Assembly: GCA_026874595.1 (NCBI GenBank)
Contig: CM049318.1
Location: 30,724,956 to 30,788,955 of the forward strand
From: Sipunculus nudus
Taxonomy: Eukaryota > Annelida > Sipuncula > Golfingiida > Sipunculidae
Direction: 5' to 3'
Length of the DNA: 64,000 nucleotides
Positions 1 through 12,360 of the stretch are shown here, one piece after another. Below the pieces are notes generated by a model, which did no database searches, was not told the DNA's origin, and saw only the letters and a program-made list of their open reading frames with translations. Made by a program: the position numbers and the translations under genes. The number at the start of each line of letters is the position of its first letter. The stretch's first letter is position 1.

Positions 1-2430
1 ACTTTTATAATAAATTACCATATATCTGCTAGGCAGGCAAACAAAGAACAAATATTCATTAGATTCTCATTAAGTATTACATCAGTTTAAAAAAAATCAG
101 GTACCCTAGCACAGCTGACCTCCAATGACAAGAAGTAGCCTGCCAGCAACTTGAACATGCAAGCGAATACAAAAGAGCCTAAACTAATTCAATAACTAGA
201 CCAATAATGTTGCTTTTATTTTCAAATATCAGTTATAAACAGATTAAATACTCACGTTTATATGCTGTGAAAATTAAATCAACACTACTTAGAGGGTTGA
301 AAACATGCCATGGTCAAAGTTGGGCAAAATTTAAGGTACTGATTTTATTTTTATGCCAATAACTCAAAACATTAACAAAATTCATATATATTTGTTGGTA
401 ACTAATTGAACTATTATTAATCAAAGTCATAAACTTATCATCTTAAGTGAGTAAATATCTTTCCTGACATTTTACAAAGTGTGCTATTTTATAGGGTCCA
501 TAACTTAGAGAAATTACACATTAGTCCTGAAGTGTGATGAAAAATGGAAGTTTTTCCCTTTTTTCTCGAAGGAACGAAACCACAGTGACCCAGCTTTTGG
601 TTTGACAGGAGATTTTGGGGACGTCTCACGGTATGCCGAATTTCAGACAATGGACCAAAACTATAGCTAAGATGACTTATTGTCATCTCAGCTATATTCT
701 GTGTTGGAGATAACGTTGATCCACCAAAAGTCATTAGGTAGGCAGGAAAAAGTTAAAGCAGGATGTGTAGTTTACTACACCGTTATTTAGCATATTTGAG
801 GTTTATGTCATATCACATACCTTTACTCCATTCATTCCTCGCATGGCATACCATTGAAACGTGTACAAAAGTATCTTTGAATAGATTCTGTGTTTCATTA
901 CAAGCATATTACTCGTGTTATAAATGTTTTAGTACTTGCTTTGTACATGTACGTGTCCAAGTACATGTATTTGTAAAGGTAATCAAGCACTTTTCCAATA
1001 ATGGTCAAGGATGTTATCATGTAGGCATAATCCTTGGTGAATATCCCATTGCACATGCTCTATGAAGGCCTGTAGGCATTGCTCTGGATCTCACATGAAA
1101 TTGCTGACGATTTTATTTGTATGCCAGTGTATGTTAGTACACTGTATACCACTGCCAGAAAAAAAGACTGCTGTTTCAGATTTTCTATGCAAGTGAAGAA
1201 ACAAGAAGGTTGGTGTTAAATGAGGTCTTTAATAAGAGTCACCGCCTATTAAGGTGGGAGAATATTTAAAAATGTTTATATATATATACATAATATAAAA
1301 TATATGTAAAAAAGTACATATTTGACAGGTGAAACCATATATTGAACGTCGGTACCCCGATTATGATAGTCATCTTGCTCAAATACCTTTGACAGCCGGT
1401 ATTTGATACTGAACGGGATGGCCAATATTAGTCCTTCCTTTTGCATGATATTTCATTCAACAGCTAAGAAGAACGCAATAAATAAATTCAGTACTGTTCC
1501 AAGCAAATCTTGATGCAGTTAAAAAACATAACGAAACAAGCATAGGTTCCATATAAGGAGCTGACAAAAATAAAAAAAAAATACAGAACTTTCGACGGTT
1601 TTAAGGGGTTGGGGTAAATAATAGTATCTGCCACTGATTATAAATGAATAAAATTGCCACATTGGACACACAAAAAAAAAACATTTATCTAAGCTATCTA
1701 TCGAGACCAAATTTCTAAAAATATATTTTTAATTCTTGAAATTATTAACTAGATACTGTGGAGAAGTCAATGCAGCTTAATGTTTAAATTTTCATGCAGG
1801 GTCACTACATTCAGTAGCGGATAACTGTTACTAAGCTACCACTCTGGATTATATATCATACCAATTTATCATCTATAGACACAGACATTTGAAAAAAAAA
1901 CTACTTAAGGCAGTTCAGCTCAAGCAAACTTATTCCAAATCTCATTATATTATCATATAACATAATTGCCTATGAAAAAAAAATTAATATAGATTTTACA
2001 TAAAATAAGCCCAATTCCTGGAGGAAAAACTTTTTTCTATCTATTTTTCCACTGAAAGCATGAGGTTGTGTGATTTGTTCAAAAACTATTGGTACATCTA
2101 TAAGCACTGTCAACTCGGCAGTGACGTCACACACTGGGAAATCACCTGTGAATAAAAATTCTAGATCTCAGTAAAAACACAGTATTTCTGCCTCTGTCAG
2201 TCCCAGATTTTCAGCAGAGAATAAAAACAACATGCATTACTAGATCTAAGTTGTTGATACATTCAGTCCATGATGTCACATGTGTGCCAGCCAATCACAT
2301 CAGGACAAAGTCTGGGATCTGGATGAAATCCTCCCATCACACAACAAACGCACATGGAATAGGTTTCCTTAACCTTAAGTTTTGCCACCCTGGTAGGTAC
2401 CAATATCAGCTCTGGCCCATGGACTAAATG
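1..2430. other. Non-coding flank, no gene recognised
   Basis: AT-rich sequence with short homopolymers. ORFs of 60-100 codons at 489-734 and 763-1065 show no recognisable domain, signal peptide or splice structure. Nothing supported. Confidence 0.6.
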
Positions 2431-5400
2431 GGATCAGTTGGGGCAATCAGCAACAAAAAGCTTTCCAATGAGATCAGCTAGGGGCATTCAGCTGGGCAAT
2501 TAATCTCTTGACTTGGATCAGCAAGAGGGAAAAAGGAGATGTCATTCCGTCCTTTAAGCAATGCAATCCATTAATAAGGTCAGCGGGGGTCATTCAGCCC
2601 ATAATAGTTCTTTAAATACAAAATTTAAGGCCCTAAAAGGTCCTTCAATTAGATCATCTGGGACCATTCAGGTAATGAAAGCTCTTCAATTGGACCAGCT
2701 GGGGTCATCCACACCCTACGGTTCTGCACTTAGAGTAGCTCGGCTCATCAATACCCTATAGCTCTTTCCTTAGATTAGTTGGGTCATCCATACCCTACAC
2801 CTCTTTCCTTAGATAAGTTGGGTAATCCATACCGTACAGCTCTTCACTTATATTAGATAGGGTCATCCGTACCAAACAGCTTTTCGTTTAGATTAGCTGG
2901 TGTCATCCTTCCCCGCCAACTCTTCGCTTAGGTTAGTTGGAGTCATCCGTATCCTAGAGCTCTTCACTGAGATCAGCTGGGGCAATCTATACCCTACAGC
3001 ACTTCACTTAGATTAGCTAGGGGCATCAATATCCTACAGTTCTTCACTTAGAACAGCGGGATACATCTATTTCTTCCAGCTCTTCACTTAGATCAGCTTG
3101 GGTCATCCATACCAACAGCTCTTCAGGTAAGCTCTTTCCTTAGAATAGTTGGGTAAACCATACCGTACAGCTCTTCACTTATATAAGATAGAGTCATCCA
3201 TATTCTAAAGCTCTTCACTTAGATCAGCTGGGGTCATCCATACCCTACAGCTCTTCACTTAGAGCAGCTTGGGTCATTCATACCCTACAGCTCTTTCCTT
3301 GGATTAGCTGGGTAATCCATCCAATACAGCTCTTCACTTATATTAGATAGGGTCATCCATACCAAACTGCATTTCGCTTAGAATAAATGGGGTCATCCAT
3401 ACAATACAGCTATTTACGTAGACCAGCTGGGGTCATCCAGACCCAACAGCTCTTCACTTAAATTAGCTTTAGTCATCAATACCGCAGAGCTCTTCAGTTA
3501 TATAAGCTGGTGTCATGTATCCCCACCAACTCTTCGCTTATGTTAGCTGGAGTCATCTGTATCCTAGAGCACTTCACTGAGATCAGCTGGTTTCACCCAT
3601 ACCCTACAGCACTTCACTTAGATCATGTGCGTCATCCATATCCTACAGTTCTTTACTAAGATCAGCTTGGGTCATCTGTACCCTTAAGCTCTTCACTTAG
3701 ATCGGCTTGGGTGATGCATATCCTATAGCTCTTTACTTTCATCAGCTTGGGCCATCCGTATGCTTCACTTCTTCTCTTTAATCAGCTGGGGTAATCCATA
3801 TACTACAGCTCCTTATTTAGATCAGAGGGGATCACCTATATATTAAAGCATATTATTTAGGTCAGTTGGGGCCATCGATATCCTACAGTTCTTCACTTAG
3901 ACGATCGGGTTGCATCTATTTCTTTCAGCTCTTCACTTAGATCAGCTTGGGTCATCCATATCCTATAGCGTTTCACTCTGATCAGCTTGGGTCGTACATA
4001 CCCTAAAGCTCTTCACCTTGATCTGCTGGGGTCAACCATACCCGATGAGCTTTTCACAAAGACCAGCTGTGGTCATCGATACCCGTAAGTATTTTTTACC
4101 TAGATCAGCTATGGTCACCCATACCCTCAAACACTTCATTTCGATCAGCTGGAGCAATCCATACACTATTGCTCTTCTCTTAAATAAGCTGGGTCACCCA
4201 TATCCTACAGCTCTTCACTGAGATCAGCTGGGTTTTCATTTTAACCAGCTGTTGTCTTCTATACCCGTACGATTTTTACCTAGATCACCTTGGGTCATTT
4301 ATACCCTACAGCACTTTACTTCGAACAGCTGGGGCTATCCATACACTATTGCTCTTCTCTCATATTAGCTGGTGTCATCCATACCCTATAGCTCTTCACT
4401 TTGATTAGCTGGGGTCACCTATACCCTATGAGGTTATCACTTAATTCATCGGGGGTCATTCATACCCAACAGCACTTCACTTAGATCAGCAGCGTCATCG
4501 ATATCCTACAGCTCTTTACTTAGATCAGCTGCGGTCGTACAAACTGTACATTTCTTCGCCTAAATCAGCCTGGGTCATCCTTAACCCCACACTTCTTCAC
4601 TTAGATCAGCTTGGGTCATCCATATCGTATATCTCTTTACTTTCAACAGGTAGGGCCATCCGTATGCTATAGCTCTTCTCTTTAATCATCCTGGGTAATC
4701 CATATACTACGGCTCCTCATTTAGATCAGCTGGGATCACCTATATATTACAGCTTATTATTAAGATCAGCTTCGGTCATCGATACCCTATAGAGTTTCAC
4801 TCTGATTAGCTGTTGTCTTCCATACCCTAAAGAACTTCACTTCGAACCGCTGGGGCTATTCATACTCTATTGCTCTCCTCTCATATTAGCTTTGTATACC
4901 ATATCCTTCAGCTTTTCACTTCATACAGCTGGGGCTATCTATACACTGTTGCTCTTCTCTCATATTAGCTAGGTATATACATACTCAAGAGCTCTTCTCA
5001 CAGACCAGCTGGGTTTATCCATTCCCTTCAGATCATCACTAATATGAGCTGGGTTCCTCCATACCCTACATCTCCTCACTTATTTAGCTGGGCTCAGCCA
5101 TATACTACATCTCTTTAGAAAGATCAGCTAGGATAGCCTATATGCGGCAGCTCTTCATTTAGACCAGCTTTGGGTATAGATATTGTAGAGTTCTTTACCT
5201 GGATCAGCCAGGGGCATCAATATCTTACAACTCTTTACTTAGTTCAGTTAGTGTCCTACAAACTGTACATCTCTTCGACTAGATCAGCATGGGTTATCCG
5301 TATCTTTTACCTCTTCACTTAGATCAGCTTGGGTCATCCATATCCTATAGCTCTTTACTTTCCTCAGCTGGGGTTATCCATATCCTGTAGCTCTTCTCTT

Positions 5401-8300
5401 TAATCAGCTGGGTTAATCCATATACTACAGCTCCTCATTTAGATCAAAGGGGATCATCTAAATATTACAGGTTATTATTTAGATCAGCTGGGGGCATCCA
5501 TATCATAAAGTTCTTCAGTTAGATCAGCGGGGTGCATCTATTTCTTTCACCTCTTCACTTAGATCAGCTTGGATCATCCGTATACAACAGTGTTTTACTC
5601 AGATAAGCTGGTGTCATCCATGACCTATAGCTCTTCACCTTGATCTGCTGGGGATATCCTTACCCAAAGAGCTTTTCACTAAGACCAGCTGCGGTCATCG
5701 ATACCCGTTAGTTTTTTTACCTAGATCAGTTAGGGTCACCCATACCCTAAAGCACTTACACTTCGATCAGCTGGGGTCATCCACACACTATTGCTCTTCT
5801 CTTAGATAAGCTTGGTGATCCGTATCCTACAGCTATTCACCACTAATATCAGCTGGGTTTTCACTTTGATCAGCTGTTGTCTTCGATACCCGTACGATTT
5901 TTACCTAGATCACCTTTGGTCATCCATACCCTACAGCACTTTACTTCGAACAGCTAGGACTATCTATACACTCTTGCTCTTCTCTCATGTTTGCTGGGGT
6001 CATCCATACCCTATCAGCTTTTCGCTTAGTCGTGCTGGGGTCTTTAATACCCAACAGCTCTTTACTTAGATCAGCTGAAACATCCATATCCTACGCTCTT
6101 TACTTAGATGAGTTGGGGTCATACAAAACGTACATCTCTTCGCCTAAATTAGCCTGGGTCATCCGTATCCTTTAGCTCTTCACTTAGATCAGCTGGGGTC
6201 ATCCATATCATATATCTCTTTACTTTCATCAGCTGGGGCCATCCATATCCTAAAGCACTTCTCTTTAATCAGCTACGGTAATCCCTATACTACAACTCTT
6301 TTTTTGATTAGCTGGGATTACCTATATTTTACAGATTACTATTTAGATCAGCTTGGTTCATTCATATCCTATAGCGTTTCACTCTGATGAGTTAATACCC
6401 TCGATACCCGTGCTTTTTTTTACCTAGATTAGCTTGGGGCATCCATACCCTACAGCATTTCACTTCGAACCGCTGGGGCTATACATACACTATTGCTCTT
6501 CTCTCATATTAGCTTTGTAATCCATAACCTACAGCTATTCACTTCGAACAGCTGGGGCTATCCATACACTATTGCTCTTCTCTCATATTAGCTGGGAAAT
6601 ACATATCAAACAACTCTACACATAGACCAGCTGGTTTTATCCATCCCCTACAGCTCATCAGTTATATAACCTGGGTTCCTCTATACCCTACAACTCTTCA
6701 CTTATATTAGCTGGGCTAATCCATGTACTACTTCGCCTTTATTAAGATTGGCTAGGATAACCTATATGCTGGAGTTCTTCACCTGGATCAGCTAGGGGCA
6801 TCCATACCTTACTGCTTTTCACTTTTATCAGCTGGAGTCAACCATAACAACAGCTCTTTCACGTAGACCAGTTGGGTCATCCACACAATACAGCTCTTCA
6901 CTTATATTAGCTGGGGGTATCCATATTGTACAGTTCTTCACTTAGATCAGCTTGGGTCATCCATACCCTTCAGCACTTTACTTCAAAAAGCTGGGGCTAT
7001 CTATACACTATTTCTCTTCTCTCATGTTAGCTGGGGTTATCCATATCCTACAGCTCTTCACTCCGAGCATCTGAGGCTGTCAATACACTCTTGCTCTACT
7101 CTCATATTAGCTGGGTTTTACATACCCAATAGCTCTTCAAATAGACCAGCTGGTTTCCTCCACGCCCTACAGCTTTTCACTCATATCAGCTGGGTTAAAC
7201 TATATCCTACAGCTCTTCATTTTGATTAGCTGGGGTCATCCATACCCTGTGGGCGTTTCACTTAGTCCAGCTGGGTTCATACATACCCTACAGCACTTTA
7301 CTTAGACCAGCGGGGTGCATCTGTTTCTTTGACCTCTTCACTTAGATCAGCTTGGGTCATCCATATACTATATCGTTTCACTCTTATCATCCATAAGATA
7401 GCTCTTCACCTTGATCTGCTGGGGTCATCCATGCCCGATTAGCTTTTCACTTAGACCAGCTGCGGTCATCGATACCCGTAAGGTTTTTTACCTAGATCAG
7501 CTAGGTTCACCCATAGGCTACAGCACTTCACTTCGATCATTTGGGGCCATCCATATACTATTGCTCTTCTCTTAGATAAGTTGGGTCATCCATATCCTAC
7601 AGCTCTTCACTTAGATAAGCTGGGGTCATCAATACCTAACAACTCTAAGTCCAGCTCGGTTTTTACTTAGACCAGCTGTTGTCTTCGATACCCGTACGTT
7701 TTTTACATAGATCAGCTTGGGTCATCCATACCCTTCAGCACTTTACTTCAAACAGCTGGGGCTATCCGTACACTACTTCTCTTCTCTCATGTAAGCTGGG
7801 GTAATCCATATCCTACAGATCTTCACTCCGAGCATCTGCGGCTATCAATACACTTTTGCTCTCGTCTCATATTAGCTGGGTTATACATACCCAATAGCTC
7901 TTCACATAGACCAGCTGATTTCCTCCACACCCTACAGCATTTTACTCATATCAACTGGGTTAAACCATATCCTACAGCTCTTCACTTTGATTAGCTGAGG
8001 TCATCCATACCCTTAGGGATTTTCTATATGCGGCAGCACTTCATTTAGATCAGCTGGGGGTATCTATATTGTACAGTTATTCACCAGGAACAGCTGGGGG
8101 CATCCATATCTTACTGCTCTTCACTTAGATCAGCTGGGGTCATCCATACCCACAGCTCTTCACCTAGATCAACTTGGGTCATTCACACCCTCACGCTCTT
8201 CACTTATATTAGCTGTGGTAGTCCATACCGCGCAGCTCTTCATTTGTATTAGCTAGTGTCACCCTTACCTTCTTCCGCTAATGTTAGTGTGACACTTCAC
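2430..8300. repeat. Large minisatellite array, about 40-bp unit
   Basis: Roughly 5.9 kb of diverged head-to-tail units, about 140-150 copies by length. A typical unit reads CTCTTCACTTAGATCAGCTG, then GGGTCATCCATACCCTACAG. Units differ by many substitutions and small indels, so the array is old. The first few units (2440-2640) carry CATTCAGCCCATAA and TTTAAATA, the sequence type of the array at 30.6 kb. Short ORFs inside are chance frames, since 40 is not a multiple of 3. Confidence 0.9.
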
Positions 8301-8529
8301 GGCTTCTTAACCATTGCACAATCTAGCAGTTAATCATTAGTATCTCATACATGAACGTGCCGTGTATAGAAAACTCATGTTTTCAACTTTCATAGTGGTA
8401 ATACCCAGGAAAAAGTTCTTTAGAAAGCAGTGGTTTTATGAAGGCAAGGGCAAATACAACGGCAAAAATCTATGTCCATCGAATAGAGTCGCTATCACTG
8501 AAAATGAGCCTGGGCCCTCAAATCAGTGT

Positions 8530-8660
8530 ATGTGTATATTCTGTTTATGCTGAATATGTGTACGAGTATTTACTATTAACTTCTTGGTTATGTTGGTGTT
8601 CGCTTCACCGCATAACACAGTTACGTTCCTCCATTGTCTGGGACTGTACACATGGGTGCA
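8530..8660 (+). repeat. Dispersed repeat copy, related to 46660-46775
   Basis: Shares ATATGTGTACGAGT, CTTGGTTATGTTGGTGTTCG-like sequence and GGACTGTACACATGGG with the region just upstream of RPTP exon 1. Family not recognised. Confidence 0.65.
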
Positions 8661-10532
8661 ATCTGGTGGGGATTGCATTGACATGTACCCATCATACTGC
8701 CCAGATTGTGAACAATGGCGCACAAGTAAAATGATTACTGATTTAGTAAATGTTGTTTTATTTCCAATTTAAATAACATATAAATGTTATATATATATAT
8801 ATATATAAATAAATATTTCTTATCAGACTTGATTTAATGTATGACACGCAGACCTTTTACCAAAACAAAATCGGAAAAGTAGAAATATCCATCGGATACA
8901 TTGATTAAGAAACTGATAGGACACTTGTTTTCACAAATTCGATAAGTAAACCTATAAAGGTTGTAGTATTTTTCTTATGGTTATTGTTATTATTATTATA
9001 ATTATTTATTTATTTTTTATTATTATTACTTGTAGTAGTAGTAGAAGTAGCATTAGCAGTAATAGGGGTAGTAGTAGCAAAACTAGCAGTAACAGTAGCA
9101 GTGGTAGTAATAGTCGTTGTATTTCATTTATTGTCACATTGTGATAAACTTACGCCCATTTTGTTACACTAACGGTCATTTTTTCGACGGTAGCTGACCA
9201 ATTAGCTATAAACAGCTAACCGCATCACGCGAACATGTCAAAAGCATCGAACGGTGTCTTATCCGGTATTTTACAGTGCCGCAGAAAAGAAGCCAATGCA
9301 TACTTCTTTTTCATTTTAACACATCAGTAACAGAATTTGAAATTGACTTGCTTGAAATAGAAGAAATTTTAGTGCGTCTTTGTTGCAGCTTCAAGAATGA
9401 TAAGACATTTGTCTCTGCTGACCATAGTTAAATATAACATTGAAATATTTGCAAAGGATTGCATTGACATCGGTTGCAATGCACCCTTCTTTCATAATCG
9501 ATGATGGAGGGCCGAAAATATGTTGTAGTCACCAAGCTAGCCGGTTACCGACAGCTAGACGGCATGTCCACAATCAATTGATGAGTGTCAGACAGCCTTC
9601 GCTCGGCGATCCGCAACCGCAGCGTCATCCATTTTCTAACAAATAGCAGCTGGTATTAACACGGATTTTAAATTTTTTATTTGTTATTATTTTTCTTTCA
9701 TTGGTCGCCGCATTTCTTGGTTGCCGGGGGGTCGTAAACAAGTCTTTCGCTATATGGAATTCATGTTAAGAATGAGGAGTCCTAAAAAATATGTTACGTC
9801 AAAATACATGTGAACAAAGACAGATTTATTGTATGTCAATCCAAATCACAAATATCCTGCTAATATAAACCAACCAACAAACACAGCCAGAAAGGCTTTA
9901 TGTTTGTAGAAACTCAGCACTACTAATGCGCGATTTACATACATGTCTTACTTATGTTAAACGGCCGGATGAATAGAGCACGGCTTAGGAGCTGTCAATA
10001 TGCACGAAAAGTACACCTCTTTAGGAGCTTAGCCGTAACAAATCTGTCATACAACAGGTAAGGAGTTCATAACCTCGAATAGCGACTTATACACACAGGT
10101 ACAAACATGCAAATAGAAAGACAAGAGCGAACGAGCACACATCTGCATCGCATTGCTTGGGGGTAATCAGATATTTTGTTAAATGTTTATTTCCAAAAAT
10201 ATTCGGGCCAGTCATTTTTGCAAAGGAAACAAAATAGAATAAATAAAATAATACAAGATAACATGTATGAGGTATAATGTGGCATGGAAGAAAACGTACA
10301 CGTAATTCTACAACATTAATAAATACAAAAGTATTACCCTGCATAAAATTATTTTCTAGATGCAACAATAAAACAACAATTACAAAAGTATTTTTACAGT
10401 CAATGATTTCTATGGTCACACACAAGCAGTTCACTACCACGATATCGACCTATTTTGAGTATTACATATTATATTATGATAGCATAGTATTAAAGTGAGA
10501 AGTATCAATAGGAATGATTCGTATTGTTAAGT
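8661..10532. other. Spacer downstream of the RPTP gene
   Basis: Holds a short (TA)n at 8789, TTA/TAG trinucleotide runs at about 8980-9115, and a locally GC-richer stretch at about 9450-9660 with several CpGs. A 68-codon ORF at 9440-9646 has no recognised domain. No gene supported. Confidence 0.5.
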
Positions 10533-10538
10533 TTTATT
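10533..10538 (-). terminator. Candidate polyadenylation signal of the RPTP gene
   Basis: AATAAA on the minus strand about 250 nt after the stop codon at 10789. Position is reasonable for a short 3'UTR; no cleavage site can be confirmed. Confidence 0.45.
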
Positions 10539-10788
10539 TATAGATGTATTGTCTAGTTCGTTTATAAAACATCATACTACATATATAGCGAGTGAGAGAG
10601 GACATGTCCTGTTTAGTTGCTCCAAAATATCGAACAGACTGAGGTGAAAACACTCTCCGTCACTATGTGTTATTCTCTCTCACCTTGGATTTCCTGTCGA
10701 TCTATACGCAGAATGTTTCTGTTTGTCGAGTATGTTTTTAGGTGTTCTTTCTTCCTTGCAAGAACACCAAGCTGGACTTTGGAGGATG

Positions 10789-10863
10789 TCATTTGAAGTT
10801 TGCATACATACTGAATGAGCAGATGTATTCATAAGCGGCCTGGTGGAGCCACTCATATTGTTC
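10789..10863 (-). CDS. RPTP exon 30: C-terminus and stop
   Basis: Residues 1308-1331 then TGA. Encodes [17 protein letters not shown] and ends YANFK; the EQYEFLY-type helix is the usual last helix of D2. Acceptor tattttttag. Confidence 0.92.
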   Translation of the reverse strand, partial: EQYEWLHQAAYEYICSFSMYANFK

Positions 10864-12322
10864 CTAAAAAATAAGAAAGCTTTACAATGTTTACAAAAAT
10901 GAAACGTCCATGGAGTGCCAGAAAAAGCATGAAATTAAAAAATTTTGATAAATACAATATATCTAGTTTCTGGACAATTCTAGCAGAATGTTTCTAACAG
11001 AGCTCATCCATACCACCTAAAGTAAATTTGCACTGTTCAAACAACCTTTTTTAGTGGATCATATATACGGTACGCTCGAATCTGAAGAATCCATGTTTCT
11101 CATAAATTCGTTTTTGTAAATTCATCCTTGCTTGAAGCAATGTATTTTTTTATTTGAGATCGTATTTCGGTACGATAGACTCTGTTTGGTCAATTTTCCC
11201 CTGGAATCTCTTGTAAAAATCATCTAATATATGATGCTAACGTCCCGATGTACGGGAAATGCGACAGACTATAACATTACTAATGAATATAACATAGTGA
11301 ATAAACCACCGAAAATATGTTATGATGAAGCTGAACACCATAAATGCTCCCTAGAAAAAGGGATAATGGTTTTCTTATATTTTTGCGACTGACAAACAGA
11401 ACTGAAAAAAAAAACAAGACCCCTGTTATCGTACGTTCATGGATCTTCAATCATGCCTTTACATGTTGCTCTTTTGTGAGCGTTAGAGGGTTCATATGTA
11501 GTTCGACAATTTTACTAATTATATCATACGAGTTACAAATACAGGCATACCTTGTTGATAATGAAAAGGGGCTGACTCTTTCTGATTTTTTGTACGGCGT
11601 GGAACACATCGATTTCCTGTTCTAGCTCTATCTTGTCACACACGTGGCACAAACAGAGATAAAGGCCTGTTTCTGCTGCACCGTATCTATAAAGTCAAAT
11701 TTATTTAGTTATACCACATAAGGAGATATTAAGGGGGGGGGGGTGCAAGTACATTGTTTCTCAGATCAGGCTAGGTTGTACAAGGTTTTCTTGCCTTAGC
11801 ATTATAACATTTTCGGTGGCGACATCAAGTAAACTCGACTTGGCTAGACTAGAACCTGTTTGGATGGTTATGGCAAGAAATGGGGACGGCGCCGGTATTT
11901 ACATGAAAACTTATAGTAAGGTGCACGTGGACAGTTAACGTATCTATCAGTTCTGCCTATTTCGGACATGCTGCATGTAAAAATTTGAAACTTAACTATA
12001 ATAACACTCACAGACAGTGAACGATTATACGGCTGTCCTCGCACTCCTGCTGCCAGGCCTTGACATCTCTGTACACAGACAACAGGGTTTCAGTTGACGG
12101 GAGTGTACCCGGAGACCAGGATTTGACTTGAAATTGAACCACTTTCATCTCTTCATTCTTATAATAATGGAAAATATAACCTTATTTGCAGTCCTCAGCC
12201 CTTAACTGTTTTGTTTGGGTTAAAAGTTTGGTATAAGAACTGTTGTACTGTTACATATAATAAGAATATATAATATATGTATACATATATTTATTTACTT
12301 ATATATTCTTATTTTTCTTATT

Positions 12323-12360
<38 letters not shown>

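Noticed and set aside
2561-8230. Several ORFs of 60-85 codons in the minisatellite, sharing peptides such as SYP and WGHPYP
   Set aside because: They are the repeat unit read in one frame. Unit length is not a multiple of 3, there are no starts in context or splice signals, and similar frames occur in other registers.
2430-8300. CRISPR-like spaced repeats
   Set aside because: Units are contiguous and diverged, with no unique spacers or cas genes, and the DNA is eukaryotic.
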